5,423 nt of DNA from JBDNFP01 sp041689775. GTDB lineage: Bacteria > Bacteroidota > Bacteroidia > Cytophagales > Spirosomataceae. Of this stretch, positions 1-5,423 are shown one piece after another. Under the pieces are notes generated by a model, which was not told where the DNA came from, made no database searches, and worked only from the letters and a program-made list of their open reading frames with translations. How positions within the stretch are numbered: the stretch's first letter is position 1; each line of letters begins with the position of its first letter. Where the stretch lies: assembly GCA_041689775.1 (NCBI GenBank), contig JBDNFP010000151.1, positions 1-5,423 of the forward strand, given 5' to 3'. The position numbers and the translations under genes were made by a program.

Positions 1-194
1 GCGTTGTTATTGAGCATAATATAGGCAGATTGAAACGATATAGAGTACTGTCGGACCGATTGAGGATGCACAATTTTGAAAAATATAACGACATTCTGGG
101 TATATGTGCTGGCCTGTGGGATTTATTACCTAATAAGCTGATTTACAGTAAAGAAACAACTCTAATGAAATTAGTGCAAAATCATTCTACTTGA
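1..194 (+). CDS. IS5-like DDE transposase, C-terminal end (partial at left edge)
   Basis: This frame is open from base 3 (the codon frame) to a TGA at 192-194 and gives the last 63 residues of a protein whose start lies outside the window. It begins VVIEHNIGRLKRYRVLSD and continues through a helical stretch, NFEKYNDILGICAGLWDLLP. The block IEHxIGRLKxxR is the C-terminal signature of IS5-group (DDE_Tnp_4/DDE_Tnp_1 type) transposases. The Glu of IEH, the fourth residue visible, is the expected third acidic residue of the catalytic DDE triad that binds metal during strand transfer. The two Asp residues, the N-terminus and the left end of the element are not in the window, so I cannot tell whether the element is intact. 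The stop comes at a natural position after the last helix, so this end does not look truncated. GC is about 36% over bases 1-180 by hand count. No terminal inverted repeat could be assigned to the 60 bases downstream without the other end. Confidence 0.85.
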   Translation, partial: VVIEHNIGRLKRYRVLSDRLRMHNFEKYNDILGICAGLWDLLPNKLIYSKETTLMKLVQNHST

Positions 195-256
195 TTACTC
201 ATTCTACAAAAAGCGACAAGATAATTGATTTAGATTTTGGTTAAGATTGTAGTACG

Positions 257-289
257 AAAATGAGATACTCACTGGGTATCTCATTTTTT
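257..289 (+). terminator. Rho-independent terminator-like hairpin
   Basis: The arms AAAATGAGATAC (257-268) and GTATCTCATTTT (276-287) are perfect 12-bp complements separated by the 7-base loop TCACTGG. A run of six T (284-289) follows on the + strand and overlaps the end of the right arm. This is the geometry of an intrinsic terminator, although the stem is AT-rich. It lies 62 bases after the transposase stop and about 80 bases before the lipoprotein start. It would end transcription from the transposase, or from an older gene that the insertion cut off, and insulate the lipoprotein gene. The reverse strand has a shorter T-run, so termination should be mainly on the + strand. Confidence 0.75.
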
Positions 290-312
290 ATGCGATGGAA
301 AGAAACTGATGC

Positions 313-343
313 TTGATTATAATCGGATTCCTTGGTACTTTTC
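313..343 (+). promoter_or_regulatory. Candidate Bacteroidota-type promoter for the SGNH lipoprotein gene
   Basis: A TTG at 313-315 is followed after 20 bases by TACTTTTC at 336-343, which matches seven of eight positions of the Bacteroidota primary-sigma -7 consensus TAnnTTTG. The spacing fits the known TTG-N(about 17-23)-TAnnTTTG arrangement. Transcription would start near base 350, leaving a leader of under 20 bases before the ATG at 368. The position just downstream of the terminator at 257-289 supports a fresh start here. The last base of the -7 element is off consensus, so the assignment is tentative. Confidence 0.4.
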
Positions 344-367
344 TTCTCAATCATCAAAACTAACCCA

Positions 368-1063
368 ATGAAAAAGTCCGGACTGGTTCTAATCCTTTTT
401 ATCGGAGTGATGGTAGGCTGTCGCCAAACCAACTATAAATCGATGTCTTCTGCCTGGGAGCCTGATTACTCCCTGAACCGTTTCGAGAAAGAGATTCAGG
501 CTTTTGAGGCCGAGGATGCAAAGAAAATGCCGGCGCCGGGGGGCGTAGTATTGACGGGTAGTTCGAGCTTTCGGTTCTGGACCAATGCTAAGAAAGATCT
601 CGGTGGGCCGATTACCAACCGGGGCTTTGGCGGGTCTACCTTACCGGAAGTCATTTATTATCTCGATAGGACGGTACTGAAATATGAACCCAAAATCATC
701 GTGGTGTACTGTGAAAACGATCAGTTTGGGTCGAAGTACAAATCACCCGAGCAAACCTATGATGCGTACGTAGAACTCACCCGGCTGGTACGGGAACGCT
801 TGCCCAAGGCGCAGATGTATTTCGTGTCTTTGAAACCTTCTCCATCGCGCTGGGATCGCCGCGAGGAAGTGATAAAAACCAACCAACTTATCAGGGACTT
901 TGTGGAAAGTGACCGTCATCATGACTACATCGACGTATGGCCCGTCATGTTGAAAGGTAGTCGCCCGGATGGGAGTGTCTTTATCAAGGATAGCTTGCAC
1001 ATGAACCTGGAAGGATATCGTCGCTGGACGCAGGTAATCAAGCCTATTGTTGGAAAGCCCTGA
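368..1063 (+). CDS. SGNH/GDSL-family hydrolase, predicted lipoprotein
   Basis: This 231-residue protein belongs to the SGNH/GDSL esterase superfamily, whose members remove acyl groups from carbohydrates, lipids or other esters. The N-terminus MKKSGLVLILFIGVMVGC is a lipoprotein signal peptide (positive end, hydrophobic core, lipobox MVGC), so C18 would be lipidated and the enzyme anchored in an envelope membrane. Block I is GSSS (64-67), with S66 in the nucleophile place of GDS. Block II is NRGFGGS (84-90). Block III is CEND (115-118) with N117 kept, and block V is DSLH (208-211), giving D208 and H211. The S-D-H triad and Asn are therefore all present. The usual Gly of block III (GxND) is C115 here. 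I chose the ATG at 368 because it gives a clean signal peptide; an in-frame TTG at 332 would add 12 residues and overlaps the candidate promoter. No acidic surface-export signal follows C18. Substrate unknown; a sugar-ester deacetylase is only a guess. Confidence 0.88.
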   Translation: MKKSGLVLILFIGVMVGCRQTNYKSMSSAWEPDYSLNRFEKEIQAFEAEDAKKMPAPGGVVLTGSSSFRFWTNAKKDLGGPITNRGFGGSTLPEVIYYLDRTVLKYEPKIIVVYCENDQFGSKYKSPEQTYDAYVELTRLVRERLPKAQMYFVSLKPSPSRWDRREEVIKTNQLIRDFVESDRHHDYIDVWPVMLKGSRPDGSVFIKDSLHMNLEGYRRWTQVIKPIVGKP

Positions 1064-1187
1064 TGAACAACTTTGAACAAGCATTCATGAACTGTCGGGG
1101 GTGATAATGATAGATTTTTAAGGTAAAGTACTTATATTGACTGCCACAAATTAGTCTAAACGCTTAACCGGAATTCTTATCAGTATA

Positions 1188-2534
1188 ATGAAAGTAACAG
1201 CTGTATTTGACATTGGTCGGACCAACAAGAAATACATTCTATTTGATGAGTCGTACCGGGTAGTACGGGAGATTAGGGAGATTTTGCCCGAAACAACGGA
1301 CGAAGACGGTTTTGCCTGCGAGGATATTGACCTGCTGACGCAGTGGGTACAGAATCATTGGGAAGACCTGAAAAATGATGAGACCTACGAAATCCAGGCC
1401 GTGAATGTATCGGGCTACGGCGCTACGCTGGTTCATCTTGATGGCTTTGATAAGCCGGTATGTCCGATCTACTCCTACCTCAAACCGTTTCCGGAAGCGT
1501 TGGCCACTCAGTTTTATGGCCAATACGGTGACCCCATGCGCATCGCCCTGCAAACGGGATCACCACCGATGGGCTTTCTGAATTCGGGTTTACAGCTTTA
1601 CTGGCTCAAATACGCCCGTCCGAAAGTGTACGATCAGATCAAAACGACTTTCCACTTACCCCAATATATTTTGTTTCTGCTCACCGGAAGGAAAGTAAGT
1701 GATTTTACGTCCTTGGGTTGCCATACCGCGCTGTGGAGTTTTGAAATGATGGACTATCACGAATGGACTAAAAAGGAGGGAATCAATCGAAAACTAGCTC
1801 CGCTGCTGGCTTCATCTTCGTTTATTTACCGCTTCGGAAAGCGGGTGACTCAGTCTGGGTTTGGCGTGCACGATAGCTCCGCCGCTTTGATACCTTACCG
1901 GATGGCTTTCAAAAAGCCCTTCATTCTGCTGTCGACGGGTACTTGGTGCGTCAATTTTAATCCATTTGCTACGAATCCGCTTACGTCCGACCAACTCGAT
2001 CGTGATTGCCTGCACTTCATGACTCCCGAAGGAAGCGGTGTGAAGGCTTCTCGGGTGTTTATGGGCCGGGAGCACGATCATCAGGTTCGGGAAATTGCAG
2101 AGTACTTCAAAGTAGATCCTGATTTTTACCGGGAAGTGGAGTTCAACAATAAAGAACTGGAAGCCGATGCCCCGCCGTTTTATCCAGCTTGCATGGAAGG
2201 TAATGGGCCTTTTCCACAGGTCCAGCCGGGCCCGTGGCAGATTAGCGCATTCGCAACACCGCAGTCGGCCTACCATCATTTGATTAGTGGCCTGACCAAT
2301 ATCCTGACCACTTCCTTGCATTTAATTGGGGTAGAGGATGTACCCACGCTGTTTATTGATGGTGGTTTTGCCAAGAACAAGATATTTACGCAACTGATGG
2401 CGCGCCAATTTCCTAACCACGAAGTGTACACTACGCTGCTACCTTACGCGGCCGCGCTGGGTGCAGCCTTACACGTCACTCGTCCGCAATCCTTTGAGTT
2501 TCCGGGCGAAATCGTCAAAGTAGAGGTAGAGTAA
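1188..2534 (+). CDS. FGGY-family carbohydrate kinase
   Basis: This 448-residue cytoplasmic kinase should transfer the ATP gamma-phosphate to a sugar, most likely a ketose made from a deoxy-sugar such as rhamnose or fucose. The FGGY two-domain actin-like fold is recognisable from its motifs. Phosphate-1 loop: DIGRTNKK (8-15), a variant of DxGTTS. Domain II has the catalytic-base motif GVHDSSAA (226-233), with D229 the expected base. Phosphate-2: STGTW (249-253). Adenosine motif: IDGGFAKN (390-397), followed by a QLMA helix. Length is slightly below that of rhamnulokinase or xylulokinase (about 480-500). The ATG at 1188 puts the phosphate-1 loop eight residues in, as usual, and has no clear Shine-Dalgarno. 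No isomerase, aldolase or transporter lies beside it; the upstream hydrolase is 124 bp away and the downstream gene is convergent recG. Rhamnulokinase, fuculokinase or another FGGY specificity cannot be told apart here, so I give no symbol. Confidence 0.9.
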   Translation: MKVTAVFDIGRTNKKYILFDESYRVVREIREILPETTDEDGFACEDIDLLTQWVQNHWEDLKNDETYEIQAVNVSGYGATLVHLDGFDKPVCPIYSYLKPFPEALATQFYGQYGDPMRIALQTGSPPMGFLNSGLQLYWLKYARPKVYDQIKTTFHLPQYILFLLTGRKVSDFTSLGCHTALWSFEMMDYHEWTKKEGINRKLAPLLASSSFIYRFGKRVTQSGFGVHDSSAALIPYRMAFKKPFILLSTGTWCVNFNPFATNPLTSDQLDRDCLHFMTPEGSGVKASRVFMGREHDHQVREIAEYFKVDPDFYREVEFNNKELEADAPPFYPACMEGNGPFPQVQPGPWQISAFATPQSAYHHLISGLTNILTTSLHLIGVEDVPTLFIDGGFAKNKIFTQLMARQFPNHEVYTTLLPYAAALGAALHVTRPQSFEFPGEIVKVEVE

Positions 2535-2544
2535 GTCTCTCATC

Positions 2545-2584
2545 GGAGTAGTATAAGCCACCCGTTTTTAGCTTATTCTACTCC
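2545..2584. terminator. Hairpin between convergent kinase and recG genes, possibly a shared terminator
   Basis: GGAGTAGTATAAGC (2545-2558) and GCTTATTCTACTCC (2571-2584) pair over 13 of 14 positions, with one T-T mismatch and a 12-base loop containing TTTTT. It begins 10 bases after the kinase stop. Its right arm and the last base of the loop overlap the last recG codons and the TAA stop (2568-2570, reverse strand). A hairpin in a 33-bp gap between convergent genes is well placed to stop transcription both ways. However, neither flank has a proper U-run, so it is not a textbook intrinsic terminator and may act instead as an RNA 3'-end stabiliser. Confidence 0.55.
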
Positions 2585-4670
2585 AATTAGTTTCTGATTG
2601 CCGCATATTATCCAGATGTTGCCGAATGGCCGCATTGGGGGGGGTTTCTAAATCAGGATCTACATCTAAAATAGCCTGGGCGCATGTCCGGGCCTCTTTT
2701 AGTATAGCCCCGTCCTTCGCCAGATCAGCGATCATCAGGTCCATAATACCGCTTTGCTGCGTACCCGTCAGGTCGCCGGGGCCCCGGAGTTCCAAATCTA
2801 CTTCGGCAATCTCAAAACCGTTATTGGTCCGGCACATGGTATCTAGTCGGGTGCGGGTTTCTTTGCTTAGTTTGAAGTCCGTCATCAGAATACAAAACGA
2901 TTGCTCGGCACCCCGCCCTACGCGTCCTCGTAGCTGATGTAGTTGCGAAAGCCCAAACCGCTCGGCGTTTTCAATCACCATCACGGAGGCATTGGGTACA
3001 TTCACCCCCACCTCAATCACCGTGGTAGCCACCATGATTTTGGTTTCATTCTTGACAAAACGCGCCATTTCGTAGTCTTTATCTTTGGACTTCATCTTGC
3101 CGTGCAGTATACTCAGCGGTACGTCCGGAAACGATCGGCTGATACTTTCGTAGCCATCGGTAAGGTCTTTAAGGTCCAATTTCTCGGATTCTTCAATCAA
3201 CGGATATACGATGTAGATCTGCCGACCTTTGGCTATCTCTTCTTTCAGAAAACCAAACAGCGTCGCCCGGTAGGCATCGTATCGGTGCGCCGTCTTGATG
3301 GGTTTTCGGCCGGCGGGTAGTTCGTCAATGGCTGAAATGTCCAGGTCACCGTAAAGCGTCATGGCGAGGGTACGGGGTATGGGCGTGGCCGTCATTACCA
3401 TGATATGCGGATGAATTCGTGTGTTTTTAGCCCATAGCTTTGATCGCTGCGCTACCCCAAAACGGTGCTGCTCGTCAATGACGCAAAAGCCGAGGTTCTG
3501 AAACTGAACCACGTCTTCAATCAGGGCGTGGGTACCCACCAAAATCTGCATCTCTCCGTTTTGGAGTGCTTCGTGTAGTACAGTACGATCTTTCTTGCGC
3601 GTTGATCCGGTCAGTTTTCCGATGGTAATCCCCAGCAGGTCGGCGTATTCTTTCAGTCCCTGATAGTGCTGATCGGCCAGGATTTCCGTGGGGGCCATCA
3701 GGCAGGTTTGCGCTCCGTTATCGATCGCCATCAGCATAGCAATAAACGCCACGATGGTTTTACCCGATCCCACGTCGCCTTGTAGCAGGCGGTTCATTTG
3801 TTTACCCGACTGAAAATCCTGGTGAATTTCCCGCAGAACCCGTTTTTGGGCATTGGTCAGGTCAAAAGGAAGATACTTTTCATAAAACTCGGTGACGAGT
3901 TGCACCTTATCAAAGACCTGTCCCGGAAACTCGTTTTTTTGCAGGATTTTGGTTTTGATCAACCGGAGTTGATTATAAAACAGTTCTTCAAATTTTAACC
4001 GACGGGTAGCCTGATGCAGGTGGGCGGGAGTAGGCGGTAGGTGGATACTCCACACGGCATCGGCCTTGGGCATCAGCCGATAGTGGGTAATTAGCTCCTC
4101 CGGTAGGGTTTCCCGGATGTGTGTACTGGCGAGTTCGAGTAGCGCCTTCACCATTTTGCTGATGGCCCGACTATCCACAAACCGCTTGCGGAGTTTTTCG
4201 GTGAGGGAATAAACCGGTAGCCAGCTGCCACTCTGAGAATTTTCGGGAGTCAGCGGGTCAATGTCTGGGTGGGTAATGCTGTACTTACTACCAAATAAGG
4301 TGGGTTTGCCGTACACAATGTACTCGGCGTTGCGACGCAGGTTTTTCTCAAACCAGCTGATACCCTGAAACCACACCAGTTCCATACTACCCGTACCGTC
4401 GGTAAAGCTACCCGCCAGGCGTTTCTTGTGGCCCTCCCCAATGGTAGTCCAGTCGCGCAGTCGTCCTTTGATCTGAGCGCCTACCATCTGCTCATTAAGA
4501 TCGCTGATGGTGTGAAATTGCGAGCGGTCTTCGTGCCGGAAAGGGTAGTGCTGCAGCAAATCGCCGTAGGTAAAGATGCTCAGCTCCTTATTGAGCAGGA
4601 GCGCCCGCTGCGGGCCTACCCCTTTCAGGAATTCTATTTTGGTATCAAAAAAAGTACTGCGTTCGGTCAT
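2568..4670 (-). CDS. recG: ATP-dependent DNA helicase RecG
   Basis: RecG is a superfamily 2 double-strand DNA translocase that regresses stalled replication forks and processes Holliday junctions and R-loops. The 700-residue product is full length for the family (E. coli RecG is 693). The N-terminus has the helix-hairpin-helix-like KGVGPQRA (16-23) leading into the OB-fold wedge domain (about 60-140) that splits the fork. The helicase core has, in order, Walker A GDVGSGKT (298-305), APTEILADQH (326-335), the DEQH Walker B box (399-402) followed by RFGV, TATPIPRT (427-434), VIEVGV (551-556) and the arginine-finger motif GRVGRG (582-587). The C-terminus carries ELRGPGDLTGTQQSG (627-641), the RecG-specific region after the core. 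No motif is missing and no frameshift is seen. The ATG at 4670 places the N-terminal motif normally. The gene stands alone on the reverse strand, convergent with the kinase and divergent from the PLD gene, so it probably has its own promoter. Confidence 0.98.
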   Translation of the reverse strand: MTERSTFFDTKIEFLKGVGPQRALLLNKELSIFTYGDLLQHYPFRHEDRSQFHTISDLNEQMVGAQIKGRLRDWTTIGEGHKKRLAGSFTDGTGSMELVWFQGISWFEKNLRRNAEYIVYGKPTLFGSKYSITHPDIDPLTPENSQSGSWLPVYSLTEKLRKRFVDSRAISKMVKALLELASTHIRETLPEELITHYRLMPKADAVWSIHLPPTPAHLHQATRRLKFEELFYNQLRLIKTKILQKNEFPGQVFDKVQLVTEFYEKYLPFDLTNAQKRVLREIHQDFQSGKQMNRLLQGDVGSGKTIVAFIAMLMAIDNGAQTCLMAPTEILADQHYQGLKEYADLLGITIGKLTGSTRKKDRTVLHEALQNGEMQILVGTHALIEDVVQFQNLGFCVIDEQHRFGVAQRSKLWAKNTRIHPHIMVMTATPIPRTLAMTLYGDLDISAIDELPAGRKPIKTAHRYDAYRATLFGFLKEEIAKGRQIYIVYPLIEESEKLDLKDLTDGYESISRSFPDVPLSILHGKMKSKDKDYEMARFVKNETKIMVATTVIEVGVNVPNASVMVIENAERFGLSQLHQLRGRVGRGAEQSFCILMTDFKLSKETRTRLDTMCRTNNGFEIAEVDLELRGPGDLTGTQQSGIMDLMIADLAKDGAILKEARTCAQAILDVDPDLETPPNAAIRQHLDNMRQSETNWSRIS

Positions 4671-4941
4671 AACGAGGTAATATCGAGTCTCTCAAATATA
4701 AGGAAAAGGAGGGTTTTTTACGTTTGACTATCACTTCTTTCTAGACTCTAAGTAACACATTATTCATCAGTAAAATAATACTGTGGGCATGGGAACTTGC
4801 ACAAACGCCTTACAATGAGTATTGTCTATATCGGTAAATTATGTTGCGGTACTTAATTTGTTTAAATTCATTGGGTTGGATTTGGTAGAAAGAATCTGTT
4901 TCTGCAATTTGTATCTTGTACTCTACAACTCGCCAAGTTTT
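4671..4941. other. AT-rich divergent intergenic region between recG and the PLD gene
   Basis: No convincing gene, tRNA or other RNA gene is visible in these 271 bases. The only sites I can point to are the candidate recG -7 element at 4693-4700 and a small dyad, TTGTA (4916-4920) / TACAA (4924-4928), just before the PLD start codon. No good -33/-7 pair was found for the PLD gene. The low GC continues into that gene, which suggests the accessory segment begins within this gap. Confidence 0.5.
4693..4700 (-). promoter_or_regulatory. Candidate -7 element for recG
   Basis: On the reverse strand this reads TATATTTG, an exact match to the Bacteroidota -7 consensus TAnnTTTG. It lies 22 bases before the recG ATG, so the transcript would begin with a leader of roughly 15 bases, similar to the leader proposed for the lipoprotein gene. 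I find no TTG at the expected -33 position upstream (about 4718-4725), so the support is one element plus its location. Confidence 0.42.
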
Positions 4942-5423
4942 ATGCCAACCATTTACGATAACATTGAAAAATATTTAGAAGAAGGCCTAAACCGTACGTT
5001 AGAAACATCCAAAAGAGCAGATTTTTGTATAGGTTATTTTAATCTCCGGGGCTGGCGAAAGATAGCTAATTGTATAGAAAACTTGGATGGTGATTTCTTG
5101 CCGGATGAATACGAAGATGATACCAAATACTATTGTCGAGTATTGGTTGGGATGCAGAAGCTACCTGATGACGAGATACGGTCCTTTTTTACAGGTCAAA
5201 GCCAAAAACTAATTGATAATACCCTCGCTGCTGAGCTAAGAAAGAAAATTGCCAGAGAGTTTCGAGAGCAATTGATCATCGGGAACCCTACAAATGAAGA
5301 TGAAAAAGCGCTTAAAACACTAGCTCAGCAATTAAGAAAAAAAAAGGTGATCGTAAAACTTCATCTGAAACATACTTTACATGCCAAATTATACTTGGCT
5401 TACCGGCAGGATTATAATAGCCC
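4942..5423 (+). CDS. PLD-like N-terminal domain of a probable SNF2-type helicase / anti-phage protein (partial at right edge)
   Basis: The reading frame starts at the ATG at 4942 and stays open to the window end, giving 160 codons with no stop. Residues 25-42 (RADFCIGYFNLRGW and following) form the first strand and turn of a phospholipase-D-like fold. Residues 65-71 (CRVLVGM) are a second core strand. LHAKLYL (146-152) is the HxK part of the PLD HKD motif (H147, K149). The position where the canonical Asp would fall (154) is Tyr, as in divergent PLD nucleases. From memory of the family, this pattern matches the N-terminus of large (about 1000-residue) proteins with a PLD domain followed by SNF2/helicase-C domains, found in restriction-modification and anti-phage loci. 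The helicase part is outside the window, so it is inferred. GC is about 38%, well below recG. The gene is divergent from recG across 271 AT-rich bases and has no clear Shine-Dalgarno. A stand-alone PLD nuclease of NgoFVII type is the main alternative. Confidence 0.75.
   Translation, partial: MPTIYDNIEKYLEEGLNRTLETSKRADFCIGYFNLRGWRKIANCIENLDGDFLPDEYEDDTKYYCRVLVGMQKLPDDEIRSFFTGQSQKLIDNTLAAELRKKIAREFREQLIIGNPTNEDEKALKTLAQQLRKKKVIVKLHLKHTLHAKLYLAYRQDYNS

Noticed and set aside
182..207. Direct repeat TCATTCTAC at 182-190 and 199-207
   Set aside because: One copy lies inside the transposase coding end, and nine bases twice is too weak to call a target duplication or an attachment site.
332..367. 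Twelve-residue N-terminal extension of the lipoprotein from a TTG start
   Set aside because: It would place a second hydrophobic stretch before the clean MKKSG signal peptide and overlaps the candidate -7 element. The ATG at 368 is the better start.
743..1084. 113-codon reverse-strand frame across the 3' half of the hydrolase gene
   Set aside because: It is a shadow of the SGNH gene, which has intact catalytic motifs in the + frame.
1812..2321. 169-codon open frame on the reverse strand
   Set aside because: It lies wholly antisense inside the well-supported kinase gene and shows no recognisable domain or motif.
2943..3320. 125-codon open frame on the + strand
   Set aside because: It is antisense to the recG helicase core and is rich in His and Phe in the way typical of shadow frames. 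No family is recognisable.
4719..4726. Exact TAnnTTTG match on the + strand
   Set aside because: It is over 200 bases before the PLD start and has no TTG at the -33 distance, so it is probably chance in AT-rich sequence.
4768..4783. Small dyad CAGTA/TACTG in the intergenic region
   Set aside because: A 5-bp stem with a 6-base AT loop is expected by chance, and no T-run follows.
4815..4856. Thirteen-codon ATG frame in the intergenic region, a possible leader peptide
   Set aside because: It is too short to stand on its own, with no ribosome-binding signal and no attenuator-like hairpins following it.

Overview
The window looks like chromosomal DNA from a member of the Bacteroidota, probably Cytophagales (a Spirosoma/Dyadobacter-type organism). 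The reasons are indirect. Start codons have no clear Shine-Dalgarno sequence, and upstream sequences carry matches to the Bacteroidota TAnnTTTG -7 element. The kinase has the DIGxTNKK-type N-terminus I associate with Bacteroidota FGGY kinases. No marker gene fixes the genus.

Layout from left to right. (1) 1-194: the C-terminal 63 residues of an IS5-like DDE transposase, running in from the left edge. (2) 257-289: a strong AT-rich terminator hairpin. (3) 368-1063 (+): an SGNH/GDSL hydrolase lipoprotein. (4) 1188-2534 (+): an FGGY-family sugar kinase, probably for a deoxy-sugar ketose but of unproven substrate. (5) 2568-4670 (-): a complete recG helicase gene convergent with the kinase, with a shared hairpin at the junction that contains the last recG codons. 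(6) 4671-4941: an AT-rich 271-bp divergent intergenic region with a likely recG -7 element and no gene. (7) 4942-5423 (+), cut by the right edge: the N-terminal 160 residues of a phospholipase-D-like protein. It resembles the N-terminus of large PLD-SNF2 helicase proteins found in restriction and anti-phage loci.

The centre (SGNH hydrolase, kinase, recG) is ordinary chromosome. The hydrolase and kinase point the same way, 124 bp apart, and could both serve sugar scavenging, but nothing in the sequence proves a joint pathway. Both edges are accessory in character. Hand counts give about 36% GC for the transposase end (bases 1-180) and about 38% for the PLD gene (4981-5400), against roughly 55-65% in sampled recG lines. 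The most interesting item is the right-edge gene, which may open a defence locus lying mostly outside the window.
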